From PWND01 sp964614525 (GTDB lineage Bacteria; Bacteroidota; Bacteroidia; Bacteroidales; UBA7960), in assembly GCA_964614525.1 (NCBI GenBank), contig CAZTPA010000050.1:1-20878 (forward strand): a DNA stretch of 20,878 nucleotides, written 5' to 3'. The position numbers were made by a program, and so were the translations under genes. The notes under the pieces were generated by a model. It worked only from the letters and a program-made list of their open reading frames with translations, was not told the DNA's origin and did not search any database. Below, piece by piece: positions 7,148 through 13,916 of this stretch; the stretch's first letter is position 1; each line of letters begins with the position of its first letter.

Positions 7148-8218
7148 ATGCGCATATTTATTGATTTAGGCCATCCTGCGCACGTACATTATATTAAGAA
7201 CTTCTATTATATTATGCGCCAAAAAGGGCATGAGTTTTTTATTACAGCTCGTGATAAGGACTGTAATCACGCTCTTTTGAGGTTGCTTAGAATTCCATTC
7301 TATAACAGGGGAAAAGGTGGAAGAAGTTTTTTTACTAAAGGTCTATATCTTTTAAGAACAGATATATTGCTGTACAGGCTTGCAAAGAGATTTAAGCCGG
7401 ATTTGTTTATCAGCTTCAGTTCTCCTTATGCTGCTCATGCTTCAGCATTATGCAGAACAACATCAATAGTCCTTGATGATACAGAAAAGAATCGTTTTAT
7501 TCAAATGATGTATCGTCCTTTTGCAAAAAAAATCCTAACTCCGGATTGTTATCAGCAGGATATAGGCAGGAAGCAATTACGTTTCCCTTCTTACCTGGAG
7601 ATGCTTTATCTGCATCCAAAACGATTTATTCCTGATGCATCTGTTCTTAAAGAACTGGAATTATCAGAAAATGAAAGGTTTTTTATCCTGCGCTTTGTTT
7701 CATTAAATGCCAGTCATGACATTGGTGGTCAGGGAATTAGCATGAGTAACAAAACAAAGCTTGTTAAACAACTTAGTGAGCATGGAAAGGTTTTTATTTC
7801 TGCTGAAAACAGCATTCCTTATGAGCTGTCAGAATATGCATTTCCTCTCCCTGCAAACCGTATGCACCACGCATTGTATTTTGCTCATTTGCTTATCGGC
7901 GAGAGCGCTACAATGGCATCTGAGGCTGCAGTGTTGGGAACGCCGGCAATATATGTAAATAATGACGGCCGCGGCTACACTTTTGAAGAAGAAGAGAAAT
8001 ACGGATTAGTGTCTAATTTTTCCGAAAGTGAAAAAGATCAGGAGGAAGCTTTAAAAAAAGCATTAATGATAGCAAAAGACCATTCTTATAAATTAAAATT
8101 GCGCAACAATCATAATCAACTTCTTAAAGATAAAATTGATCTTACAGAATGGTTTGTGAATTATATTGAAAACCGTGACTTTGATAAAAATGAATATAAA
8201 AATGAAAAAGACATTTAG
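7148..8218 (+). CDS. DUF354 family protein, GT-B glycosyltransferase fold
   Basis: This encodes a 356-residue protein with the hallmark DUF354 opening RIFIDLGHPAHVHYIKNF, HEFFITARDKD near residue 30-40 and KPDLFISFSSPYAAHAS near 91-107. In the C-terminal half come ISAENSIPYEL, HHALYFAHLLIGESATMASE and AAVLGTPAIYVNNDGRGYT (in part), which resemble the donor-binding region of GT-B enzymes. Relatives are found in archaea and bacteria beside surface-glycan genes; no reaction is firmly established. Its fold relates it to the two epimerase-type proteins upstream, so three GT-B-like genes stand in one cluster. The preceding 134 nt show no good promoter box. Its 3' end overlaps the next gene by 17 nt, pointing to coupled translation. 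Confidence 0.8.
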   Translation: MRIFIDLGHPAHVHYIKNFYYIMRQKGHEFFITARDKDCNHALLRLLRIPFYNRGKGGRSFFTKGLYLLRTDILLYRLAKRFKPDLFISFSSPYAAHASALCRTTSIVLDDTEKNRFIQMMYRPFAKKILTPDCYQQDIGRKQLRFPSYLEMLYLHPKRFIPDASVLKELELSENERFFILRFVSLNASHDIGGQGISMSNKTKLVKQLSEHGKVFISAENSIPYELSEYAFPLPANRMHHALYFAHLLIGESATMASEAAVLGTPAIYVNNDGRGYTFEEEEKYGLVSNFSESEKDQEEALKKALMIAKDHSYKLKLRNNHNQLLKDKIDLTEWFVNYIENRDFDKNEYKNEKDI

Positions 8219-9347
8219 AATTTTATTGCTTTTCGTATTTGCAAGCTTGTATAGTGCAAATTTATTTTCTGAAACTGTTTTGTCGGAGAATGCCGAAATA
8301 TCCCTTCTAACAGCAACTCCCGGAGATGAGCTTTATTCCGTTTTCGGACATAGTGCAGTCTATATAAATGATCCTCTTACAGGCTTTGAAAGGGTTTATA
8401 ATTATGGCACATTTGATTTTAATACTCCCAATTTTTATATAAAGTTTATCCGCGGAAAACTCCATTATATGCTGTCTGCCGGCTCTATCAGCTGGTTTGT
8501 TCCCGAGTATCACTTTGAAGGAAGAGGGATAGTGCAGCAGGTGCTGAATCTTAGCAGCAAAGAAAAACAGGAAATCTTTGAGTTTCTGGAGGAAAACAAA
8601 AAGCCTGAGAATAAGTATTACTTATATGATTTCTTTTTTGATAATTGCGCAACAAGGATAAGGGATTTATTTGATGATCACGTGGAAATAAAATGGCATG
8701 AATACCCTTTTGATTTTGAACAAAAAACTTTCAGGGAGCTTCTTGCTGATTATGTGGAAAACCTGCCATGGGCGCATTTTGGCATTGACATTGCCCTTGG
8801 TTTGCCTGTAGATAAGGAAGCTACAGCATATGAGTATATGTTTTTGCCGGATTACATGTATGTTGCATTTGCAAATGCTAAAACAAAAAACGGCGAAGAT
8901 CTTGTTTTGAAAGAAATCGTTATTCTAAAGGATACTCTTGAGCCTCAGGAACCAGGGCTTTTTACTCCACCTTTTGTTTTCTGGGCTTTGTTTGTGTTTG
9001 TTTTTATAGGAATGTTATTTGCTACAAGCAGAAGATATTTTGCGAAAGCATGGATTGTTGTTTTAGGACTTTTAGGTTTGTTTCTTTTACCACTTTTCGG
9101 CTTTTCAGATCATGCTGCTTTTACTCCAAACCTGGTTCTTTTATGGGCACTTCCTACACATTTGTTTTTTGTGTTTTTCTCTAAGAAAAGCTGGGGGCAA
9201 TTATATTTTAAAGGAGTTTTTATTCTTACCTTATTAATGGCAGTTTTGTTTCCTTGGTTTCCGCAAACATTTAATCCTGCTGTTTTACCAATCCTTTTGA
9301 CAAGTATTTTATGTTCAGCCTATTTGGCGGTGCGCAATACTGATTGA
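8202..9347 (+). CDS. DUF4105-type membrane protein
   Basis: This encodes 381 residues with a signal peptide (MKKTFRILLLFVFASLYSAN), then a DUF4105 domain with its two conserved centres: GDELYSVFGHSAVYI (H50) and YLYDFFFDNCATRIRDL (C149, in the typical DNCATR). The C-terminal 120 residues hold about five membrane helices. The conserved His and Cys suggest a cysteine-hydrolase-like periplasmic domain; this is inference and no substrate is known. The frame opens at a TTG at 8166 with ATGs at 8190 and 8202. I chose 8202 because the signal peptide then begins cleanly with MKK. It is the last gene of the plus-strand cluster, and a possible terminator follows. Confidence 0.8.
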   Translation: MKKTFRILLLFVFASLYSANLFSETVLSENAEISLLTATPGDELYSVFGHSAVYINDPLTGFERVYNYGTFDFNTPNFYIKFIRGKLHYMLSAGSISWFVPEYHFEGRGIVQQVLNLSSKEKQEIFEFLEENKKPENKYYLYDFFFDNCATRIRDLFDDHVEIKWHEYPFDFEQKTFRELLADYVENLPWAHFGIDIALGLPVDKEATAYEYMFLPDYMYVAFANAKTKNGEDLVLKEIVILKDTLEPQEPGLFTPPFVFWALFVFVFIGMLFATSRRYFAKAWIVVLGLLGLFLLPLFGFSDHAAFTPNLVLLWALPTHLFFVFFSKKSWGQLYFKGVFILTLLMAVLFPWFPQTFNPAVLPILLTSILCSAYLAVRNTD

Positions 9348-9370
9348 TTTTATTCTAATGTTCGCAGAGA

Positions 9371-9393
9371 GTATTTCTGAATACGGGTTTTTT
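9371..9393 (+). terminator. Possible intrinsic terminator after the DUF4105 gene
   Basis: GTATT-TCTG-AATAC (9371-9384) followed by GGG and six T. The stem is short (5 bp) and AT-rich, though flanking AGAGA and TCTCT could extend pairing around the T run. It lies 24 nt after the stop codon. Confidence 0.35.
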
Positions 9394-9416
9394 CTCTTTG
9401 AGTTTATTAATAGATA

Positions 9417-9451
9417 GGTGTCAGGCATCGGGTATCTGGTATCGGGACAGG
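9417..9451 (+). repeat. Intergenic 35-nt repeat, copy 1
   Basis: It matches 10324-10358 at 33 of 35 positions. The core is GCATCGGGTATC with outer TGTC and GACA that can pair. The two differences (A to T and T to A) swap a CAG...CTG pair into CTG...CAG, so the small stem is preserved. Confidence 0.75.
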
Positions 9452-9588
9452 TGTTGTATGTAAAATGTGCCACACCGTCATTTCGTTTGTGGGTAGGTAG
9501 AATCCTGTTTTTTGATTTAACCCACACTTGTTTTGTGGACAGGTCAAGCCTTGTCCCTACTTTTGTCCCATTGTAAAAGATTGAGGCC

Positions 9589-9604
9589 GGTCAAGCCCGG
9601 CCAA
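9589..9604 (+). repeat. Intergenic 16-nt repeat GGTCAAGCCCGGCCAA
   Basis: Its exact reverse complement is at 9815-9830, ending at the left gap edge. A shorter form, GGACAGGTCAAGCC (9537-9550), is inverted at the right gap edge (9931-9945). With the preceding bases it forms the hairpin GGCCGG-TCAAGC-CCGGCC (9585-9602). The gap therefore sits in a repeat. Confidence 0.8.
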
Positions 9605-9711
9605 TACCGGTGCTGCTATTAATTGGGGAATTTGAAATATTCTTTTTTACAATTTAATGGATTGATTTTTTTATTTATAAAGCCACCGGCAGGATTTTTA
9701 GATGCAAAACC

Positions 9712-9737
9712 CCGCCAGCGGCTTTATGCCCTGGCGG
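9712..9737 (+). repeat. Hairpin repeat CCGCCAG-N12-CTGGCGG
   Basis: A perfect 7-bp stem with loop CGGCTTTATGCC. The same 26-nt unit occurs inverted at 10259-10284 with one compensated base-pair change (C:G to T:A). Partial related sequence (AAAGCCACCGGCAGGAT) precedes it at about 9679. Confidence 0.85.
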
Positions 9738-9814
9738 CGGTTAGGTGGTATTTAGGTATAAAGCCCCATGATGTCAGCGAACTAAGATAATGAAAAAGCA
9801 AGGTGCAGTATGTG

Positions 9815-9830
9815 TTGGCCGGGCTTGACC
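9815..9830 (-). repeat. Inverted copy of the 16-nt repeat at the left gap edge
   Basis: Exact reverse complement of 9589-9604. Its last ten bases GGGCTTGACC are repeated immediately right of the gap (9931-9940), so the two contigs end in the same repeat. Confidence 0.8.
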
Positions 9831-9930
9831 NNNNNNNNNNNNNNNNNNNNNNNNNNNNNNNNNNNNNNNNNNNNNNNNNNNNNNNNNNNNNNNNNNNNNN
9901 NNNNNNNNNNNNNNNNNNNNNNNNNNNNNN
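9831..9930. other. Assembly gap (100 N)
   Basis: A run of exactly 100 N flanked by GGGCTTGACC on both sides. Unlike the first gap, only 10 bp are shared, so real repeat sequence of unknown length is probably missing. Confidence 0.95.
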
Positions 9931-10258
9931 GGGCTTGACCTGTCCTTTTCAATAAATTCCTCGGCATTGGATAAAAGTTAAAAGCTGAAGCGAAGTGGAA
10001 GTTCCGATTTTTCGCAGCTGAAAGCAAGGTTGCTCTTCTTTATTTTACTTTGAGCTTTGACAGAAACCTCCTAAGGATGAGGAAATTCCATCATTCTGAT
10101 TTTTATTCCGGCTGCACAAAGAAAAGATTAACACATTTCACAGAAGGAAAAGCTGTAATATGTTTTAATAGTATACCCCTATGTGGCTGATGTGTTAAAA
10201 TTTTTAGACACAATAGGAGAATGTTTGGAATTTCATTTAGTTAAATCAATATTAATCG

Positions 10259-10284
10259 CTGCCAGGGCATAAAGCCGCTGGCAG
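10259..10284 (-). repeat. Inverted copy of the hairpin repeat (CTGCCAG-N12-CTGGCAG)
   Basis: This is the reverse complement of 9712-9737 except at two positions that pair with each other in the stem. The loop GGCATAAAGCCG is exactly complementary to that of the other copy. Confidence 0.85.
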
Positions 10285-10323
10285 GATTCAAGGTGCTAAA
10301 TCATGTCGGTGGTTAAAAAAATT

Positions 10324-10358
10324 GGTGTCTGGCATCGGGTATCAGGTATCGGGACAGG
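10324..10358 (+). repeat. Intergenic 35-nt repeat, copy 2
   Basis: 33 of 35 bases match 9417-9451, in the same orientation. It ends 36 nt before the stop codon end of gldD on the other strand. Confidence 0.75.
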
Positions 10359-10393
10359 AAACATAGTGTCCTTGTATGTTTGCACAGGTTTGG

Positions 10394-10978
10394 CTATTTC
10401 CACTCCAGAGTTTCTATCATATGCTCTATATCCTCTTTAATAAAAGAGATTACAGGAGCAAGAGAATCATTGTTTGGATGAAAATTGAAGTATAAGGCAC
10501 CTCTGAGAAAGTGATTCAGGCTGTCTGTAAGATAAAACTGGTAAGTAGAAGCGGCATTAGTACCTTGAACTTCATAAGTTAAACCATAAACATCTGCCTC
10601 CGGATTAACAACAACATTTTCTCTAATAGCATTAGCCTTTGGTATTTGCTTGTTTGCGAATGTCCTGGAATCTTCAAAATACAAATTCAAATCATTCATG
10701 CTGCCAACAGTTTTATAACTCAAATGTATAGCAGCATTGAAAGAGGGAAATCTTATATCTGCCCAATAGGGCTCAGAAGAAGGAGACTGATCAGGTTTTA
10801 TCTTGGCATAAACAGGATATTCAAAAGTATAGGGGAAAACACTGTCAAAATTGCGGTATTCTTTCTCCGGAAGATTAATTCTAAAATATCCACGAGGCTT
10901 GGGAGAAGAATTGTCGCCACAAGCATAAAGAAAGATAGATAAAAGAAAAACGGTAAAAATCTTAACTGAATAATTCAT
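10394..10978 (-). CDS. gldD: Gliding motility lipoprotein GldD
   Basis: This 194-residue lipoprotein has a clear lipobox, with the signal peptide ending IFLYAC and Cys20 as the lipidation site. It then shows the GldD opening PRGYFRINLPEKEYRNFD and FPYTFEYPVYAKI. Later come PYWADIRFPSFNAAIHLSY and GLTYEVQGTNAASTYQFYL. GldD is required for gliding and T9SS function in Flavobacterium, where it works with GldE; in non-gliding Bacteroidota the pair is kept with the T9SS. It begins 36 nt after gldE, so the two are very likely co-transcribed in the order gldE-gldD. It is full length. Presence of the sorting-domain protein at 19038 fits an active T9SS in this organism. Confidence 0.92.
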   Translation of the reverse strand: MNYSVKIFTVFLLSIFLYACGDNSSPKPRGYFRINLPEKEYRNFDSVFPYTFEYPVYAKIKPDQSPSSEPYWADIRFPSFNAAIHLSYKTVGSMNDLNLYFEDSRTFANKQIPKANAIRENVVVNPEADVYGLTYEVQGTNAASTYQFYLTDSLNHFLRGALYFNFHPNNDSLAPVISFIKEDIEHMIETLEWK

Positions 10979-11014
10979 ATAGATAAAACTCTTATAAGCA
11001 AAAAATAGTATAAA

Positions 11015-12343
11015 CTATTTTCCTATTCGTACTTTAACTTGCTGTATTCTCTTCTTATCAACAGCAGCCACTTCAAATTCAAAAACATCGTAATCAAGTT
11101 TGTCACCTTTTAAAGGCAAATCTTGTTTTATTTCCAGGATCAAACCGGCCAGAGTATCGGCTTCTCCTTTTATACTGTCAAAAATATGATAATCAGTATC
11201 TGTAATTTTACAGAAATCTTTAAGTAATGTTTTGCCTTCAAAAACAAAGGTATTCTTATCTATTTTAGAAAAGATGGGTTCTTCAAAATCAAACTCATCT
11301 TTTATTTCACCCACAATTTCCTCCATAATATCTTCCAGGGTAATAATGCCACTGGTTCCTCCATATTCGTCTACAACCACAGCAAGGTGGATTTTCTTTT
11401 CCTGAAATTCTTTTAAGAGGTCATTGATTTTTTTACTTTCCGGAACAAAAAAGCTGTTTCTGATGAGTTTTTGCCAATGAAAATCATCATCTTCTTCCAG
11501 GTAAGGCAAAAGATCTTTTATATATAAAATACCCTCAATATTATCAAAAGAATCTTTATAAACCGGGATTCTGCTGTATCCTGCGTCAATAATAAGATCA
11601 ACAAGTTGCCTGAAAGGTGTTCCGATATCCACAGCAACCACATCTACCCTGGATTTCATAATTTCGCGGGCGTATATATTTCCGAATTGAACAATTCCTT
11701 TCAGTATTTTCTTGTTGTCTTCTGTTTCATTAGTATCTGAGGTCATATCCAAAGCATGAGATAGTTCATTCATGCTAATATTGGGCCGTTTTCTTTCAAG
11801 TTTATTGTCAATCAAATTCGTTGCTTTAACCAATACTGAACTGAAAGGGTAAAAAATTCCTTTTAAAAGAAAAAGGGGAGTTGCCATAAAGCAAGCAAAT
11901 TTAGTGGCATACTGCTTTGCATATAATTTTGGCAAAACTTCTGCGAAAAGCAGGAGCAGGAAAGTCACAAGAATTACCTGTATAACAAAACCCATTACAG
12001 GGCTATTGCTGAAATCAAATATTTTTGTCAGTACAAAAGAAGAGAGAATAATGACGGCAATATTGATCATATTGTTCGAAATAAGTATAGTTGCCAGCAA
12101 ATATTTCGGCCTTTTAATAAGCTTTAACACCAGGTAGCTTGCTCTGCTTTGACGTTTCTGAAGCTTAGTAATTAAACTATGATCAAGTGAAAAAAAAGCT
12201 ATTTCCGATCCTGAAATCAATGCAGACATTAATAATAAAATAATAATAATGAATAGTCCGATTAGTGCATCGGTAGGAAATTGATTAATAAAATTAGGAA
12301 TAGTCGCTAAAATACTATAATATGAATCAGGTGAATCTTCCAA
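11015..12343 (-). CDS. gldE: GldE, CNNM/CorC-type membrane protein with CBS domains
   Basis: This 442-residue protein has a CNNM (DUF21) membrane domain with about four hydrophobic helices (roughly 25-50, 75-100, 112-135, 140-170, including the signature SALISGSEIAFFSL). A CBS pair follows at about 205-325 (RVDVVAVDIGTPF, GYSRIPVYKDS, VVDEYGGTSGIITLEDIMEE), then a C-terminal CorC/HlyC domain (about 345-440). Such proteins are linked to Mg2+/Co2+ efflux. GldE specifically is the gliding-associated member beside gldD and is thought to stabilise it. The order gldE then gldD and the 36-nt gap support this name over a generic hemolysin. It has a -7 box at 12369-12376. Upstream on the same strand is mgtE, another Mg2+ protein with CBS domains. 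Confidence 0.9.
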   Translation of the reverse strand: MEDSPDSYYSILATIPNFINQFPTDALIGLFIIIILLLMSALISGSEIAFFSLDHSLITKLQKRQSRASYLVLKLIKRPKYLLATILISNNMINIAVIILSSFVLTKIFDFSNSPVMGFVIQVILVTFLLLLFAEVLPKLYAKQYATKFACFMATPLFLLKGIFYPFSSVLVKATNLIDNKLERKRPNISMNELSHALDMTSDTNETEDNKKILKGIVQFGNIYAREIMKSRVDVVAVDIGTPFRQLVDLIIDAGYSRIPVYKDSFDNIEGILYIKDLLPYLEEDDDFHWQKLIRNSFFVPESKKINDLLKEFQEKKIHLAVVVDEYGGTSGIITLEDIMEEIVGEIKDEFDFEEPIFSKIDKNTFVFEGKTLLKDFCKITDTDYHIFDSIKGEADTLAGLILEIKQDLPLKGDKLDYDVFEFEVAAVDKKRIQQVKVRIGK

Positions 12344-12368
12344 ATTAATTACTGCTTTGATTTGTTTG

Positions 12369-12376
12369 CAAAAATA
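12369..12376 (-). promoter_or_regulatory. Bacteroidota -7 box for gldE-gldD
   Basis: On the minus strand this reads TATTTTTG, fitting TAnnTTTG, 25 nt before the gldE ATG. The -33 region is AT-rich without a clear TTTG. It predicts transcription separate from mgtE. Confidence 0.45.
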
Positions 12377-12437
12377 ATACTATTTTTCACAAGAATTAAA
12401 ACAAATATTTGACTAAGTATTGTTTTTTTATGAAACA

Positions 12438-13796
12438 CTAAAACAATCCATACATAAGCCTACCTATCAAAAAATACAAGAACAGGCCGATAATATCATT
12501 AGATGTTGTTATAAAAGGCCCGGTAGCAAGTGCCGGGTCAATCTTGAGTCTGTTAAGAGCAAGGGGCACAAAGGTACCAAAAATAGCGGCAAAAAGAATA
12601 ACAGCCATAAGAGCAACGCTCACTGTCATACTCAGAGCAAAAGAAGGTGTAAAAATCAGGCTATAGCCCATTAACAGGCCGGAACAAACAAGCCCGTTAA
12701 AAAGTCCCACAGAAAGTTCTTTTGCTAATTTAGGCAATATTCCGCCGGCCTTCAGGGTGTTGTTTGCAAGGCCTTTCACAATTAATGCAGACGATTGTAC
12801 TCCGACATTTCCGCCCATGGCAGCAATAAGAGGCATAAAAAAGGCCATTTCCGGATTGATGCTTATTTGATCTTCATAATTTGCAATAACCCGAGAGCCG
12901 ATAATTCCGCCAAAAAGTGCAACAATCAGCCAAAATAACCGGCCTTGCATCAATTCCCAAACCTTATCTTTCGACTCAATGTCGTGGCTGATACCTGACA
13001 TCATTTGGTAATCCTTTTCAGCCTCTTCCTTAATAAAATCAACAACATCATCGATTGTAATTCTGCCGATTAGCCTTCCGATTTCATCAATCACAGGCAA
13101 AACAACAAGGTCATATTTATTCATAATGGAAGAAACCTCTTCCCCGGTACTCATAGCTTTAACCGAAATTATATCAGGATTGTATAACTCAGAAATTCTT
13201 GTTCTTGGAGAAGCTAATAAAAGTTCTTTTAAGGAAAGAATTCCTTTAAGAACATTTTCATCATCAACAACATAAACTGAGTAAATATGCTCAACCTCTT
13301 CTGCCTGCTTACGCATTTCTCTGATACAGGTAACAACATGCCAATTGATGTTTACTTTAATAAACTCCTTATCCATTAAACCGCCGGCACTATTTGCGGG
13401 GTATAACATAAGGTCGGCAATGTCCTGTGCTTGTTGACGGTCTTTAATGTGCGAAAGAATTTCTTCGCGCATGCTGTCGGGAAGTTCATTGATAAGGTCG
13501 GCAGCATCATCAGAATCAAGATTATCAACAAAGAGTCGAGCGATAGCTTCTGTTGTAAAAGAATCAAGGAAGCGCTCCCTGACATCTTCTTCAAGCTCCA
13601 TCAAAACTGTAGCTGCTTCCTGTGCCGACAATAATGAGAAAAAATGCTTTGCCTCTTCAAGAGACAAGTCATCCATTATCTCGGCAATATCTGCAGGATA
13701 TAATTCTTCAATAATCTCCTTCAAAAAGTCATTTTGACCTTCCTGAATGGCAGCACTAATATCTTCGTGTGTAAGTTTTTTGATGTCTATTGCCAT
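12438..13796 (-). CDS. mgtE: Magnesium transporter MgtE
   Basis: This 452-residue protein has the three MgtE parts. An acidic N domain (about 15-125: YPADIAEIMDDLS, LFVDNLDSDDAADLINEL) is followed by two CBS motifs (about 130-255: VYVVDDENVLKGILSL, VLPVIDEIGRLIGRITIDDV). The membrane domain (about 283-452) has five helices, containing AMGGNVGVQSSALIVKG and IDPALATGPFITTSNDIIG, the conserved pore segments. MgtE is a homodimeric Mg2+ channel of the inner membrane that is gated by Mg2+ bound between the N and CBS domains. All parts are present and the length is normal. It lies 120 nt after pyk with its own -7 box and a palindrome in the leader; gldE follows 94 nt later on the same strand. Confidence 0.95.
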   Translation of the reverse strand: MAIDIKKLTHEDISAAIQEGQNDFLKEIIEELYPADIAEIMDDLSLEEAKHFFSLLSAQEAATVLMELEEDVRERFLDSFTTEAIARLFVDNLDSDDAADLINELPDSMREEILSHIKDRQQAQDIADLMLYPANSAGGLMDKEFIKVNINWHVVTCIREMRKQAEEVEHIYSVYVVDDENVLKGILSLKELLLASPRTRISELYNPDIISVKAMSTGEEVSSIMNKYDLVVLPVIDEIGRLIGRITIDDVVDFIKEEAEKDYQMMSGISHDIESKDKVWELMQGRLFWLIVALFGGIIGSRVIANYEDQISINPEMAFFMPLIAAMGGNVGVQSSALIVKGLANNTLKAGGILPKLAKELSVGLFNGLVCSGLLMGYSLIFTPSFALSMTVSVALMAVILFAAIFGTFVPLALNRLKIDPALATGPFITTSNDIIGLFLYFLIGRLMYGLF

Positions 13797-13865
13797 AACA
13801 ACTTCCGTTTTTGTGTTGAAAGAGATTCCGGCTTTCTTTTTATATCAGAAATGACCCGGAGCTTA

Positions 13866-13882
13866 TGAGATTTGAAATCTCA
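13866..13882. promoter_or_regulatory. 17-nt inverted repeat in the mgtE leader
   Basis: TGAGATTT-G-AAATCTCA is a perfect 8-bp dyad around one base. It lies just downstream of the -7 box at 13891-13898 and about 70 nt before the mgtE ATG. It could be an operator, or a stem TGAGA/TCTCA with a 7-nt loop in the leader RNA. Confidence 0.4.
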
Positions 13883-13890
13883 CTAATCAG

Positions 13891-13898
13891 CAAAGTTA
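13891..13898 (-). promoter_or_regulatory. Bacteroidota -7 box for mgtE
   Basis: On the minus strand this reads TAACTTTG (TAnnTTTG). It gives a leader of roughly 90 nt before the mgtE start, unusually long for this window. It lies shortly after the pyk stop codon. Confidence 0.45.
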
Positions 13899-13916
13899 AA
13901 ATAATTTAATAAAAAA

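Larger units (their letters stand above)
9348..10393. other. Gene-free repeat-rich intergenic region with scaffold gap
   Basis: No convincing gene is present in about 1 kb. It holds at least three families of short repeats (listed separately), two copies each, in direct or inverted orientation, plus the N gap. A stretch at 9972-10024 resembles the AG-rich filler near 1801. A 9-bp inverted repeat TTAACACAT (10128-10136) / ATGTGTTAA (10190-10198) is also present. Small open frames here are composed of these repeats and are not credible. Confidence 0.7.

Noticed and set aside
9315..10027. Small minus-strand frames in the repeat region
   Set aside because: They are made of interspersed repeats or run through the N gap, with no family resemblance.
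10128..10198. 9-bp inverted repeat TTAACACAT/ATGTGTTAA as transposon ends
   Set aside because: The arms are only 54 bp apart, with no coding content and no visible target duplication.
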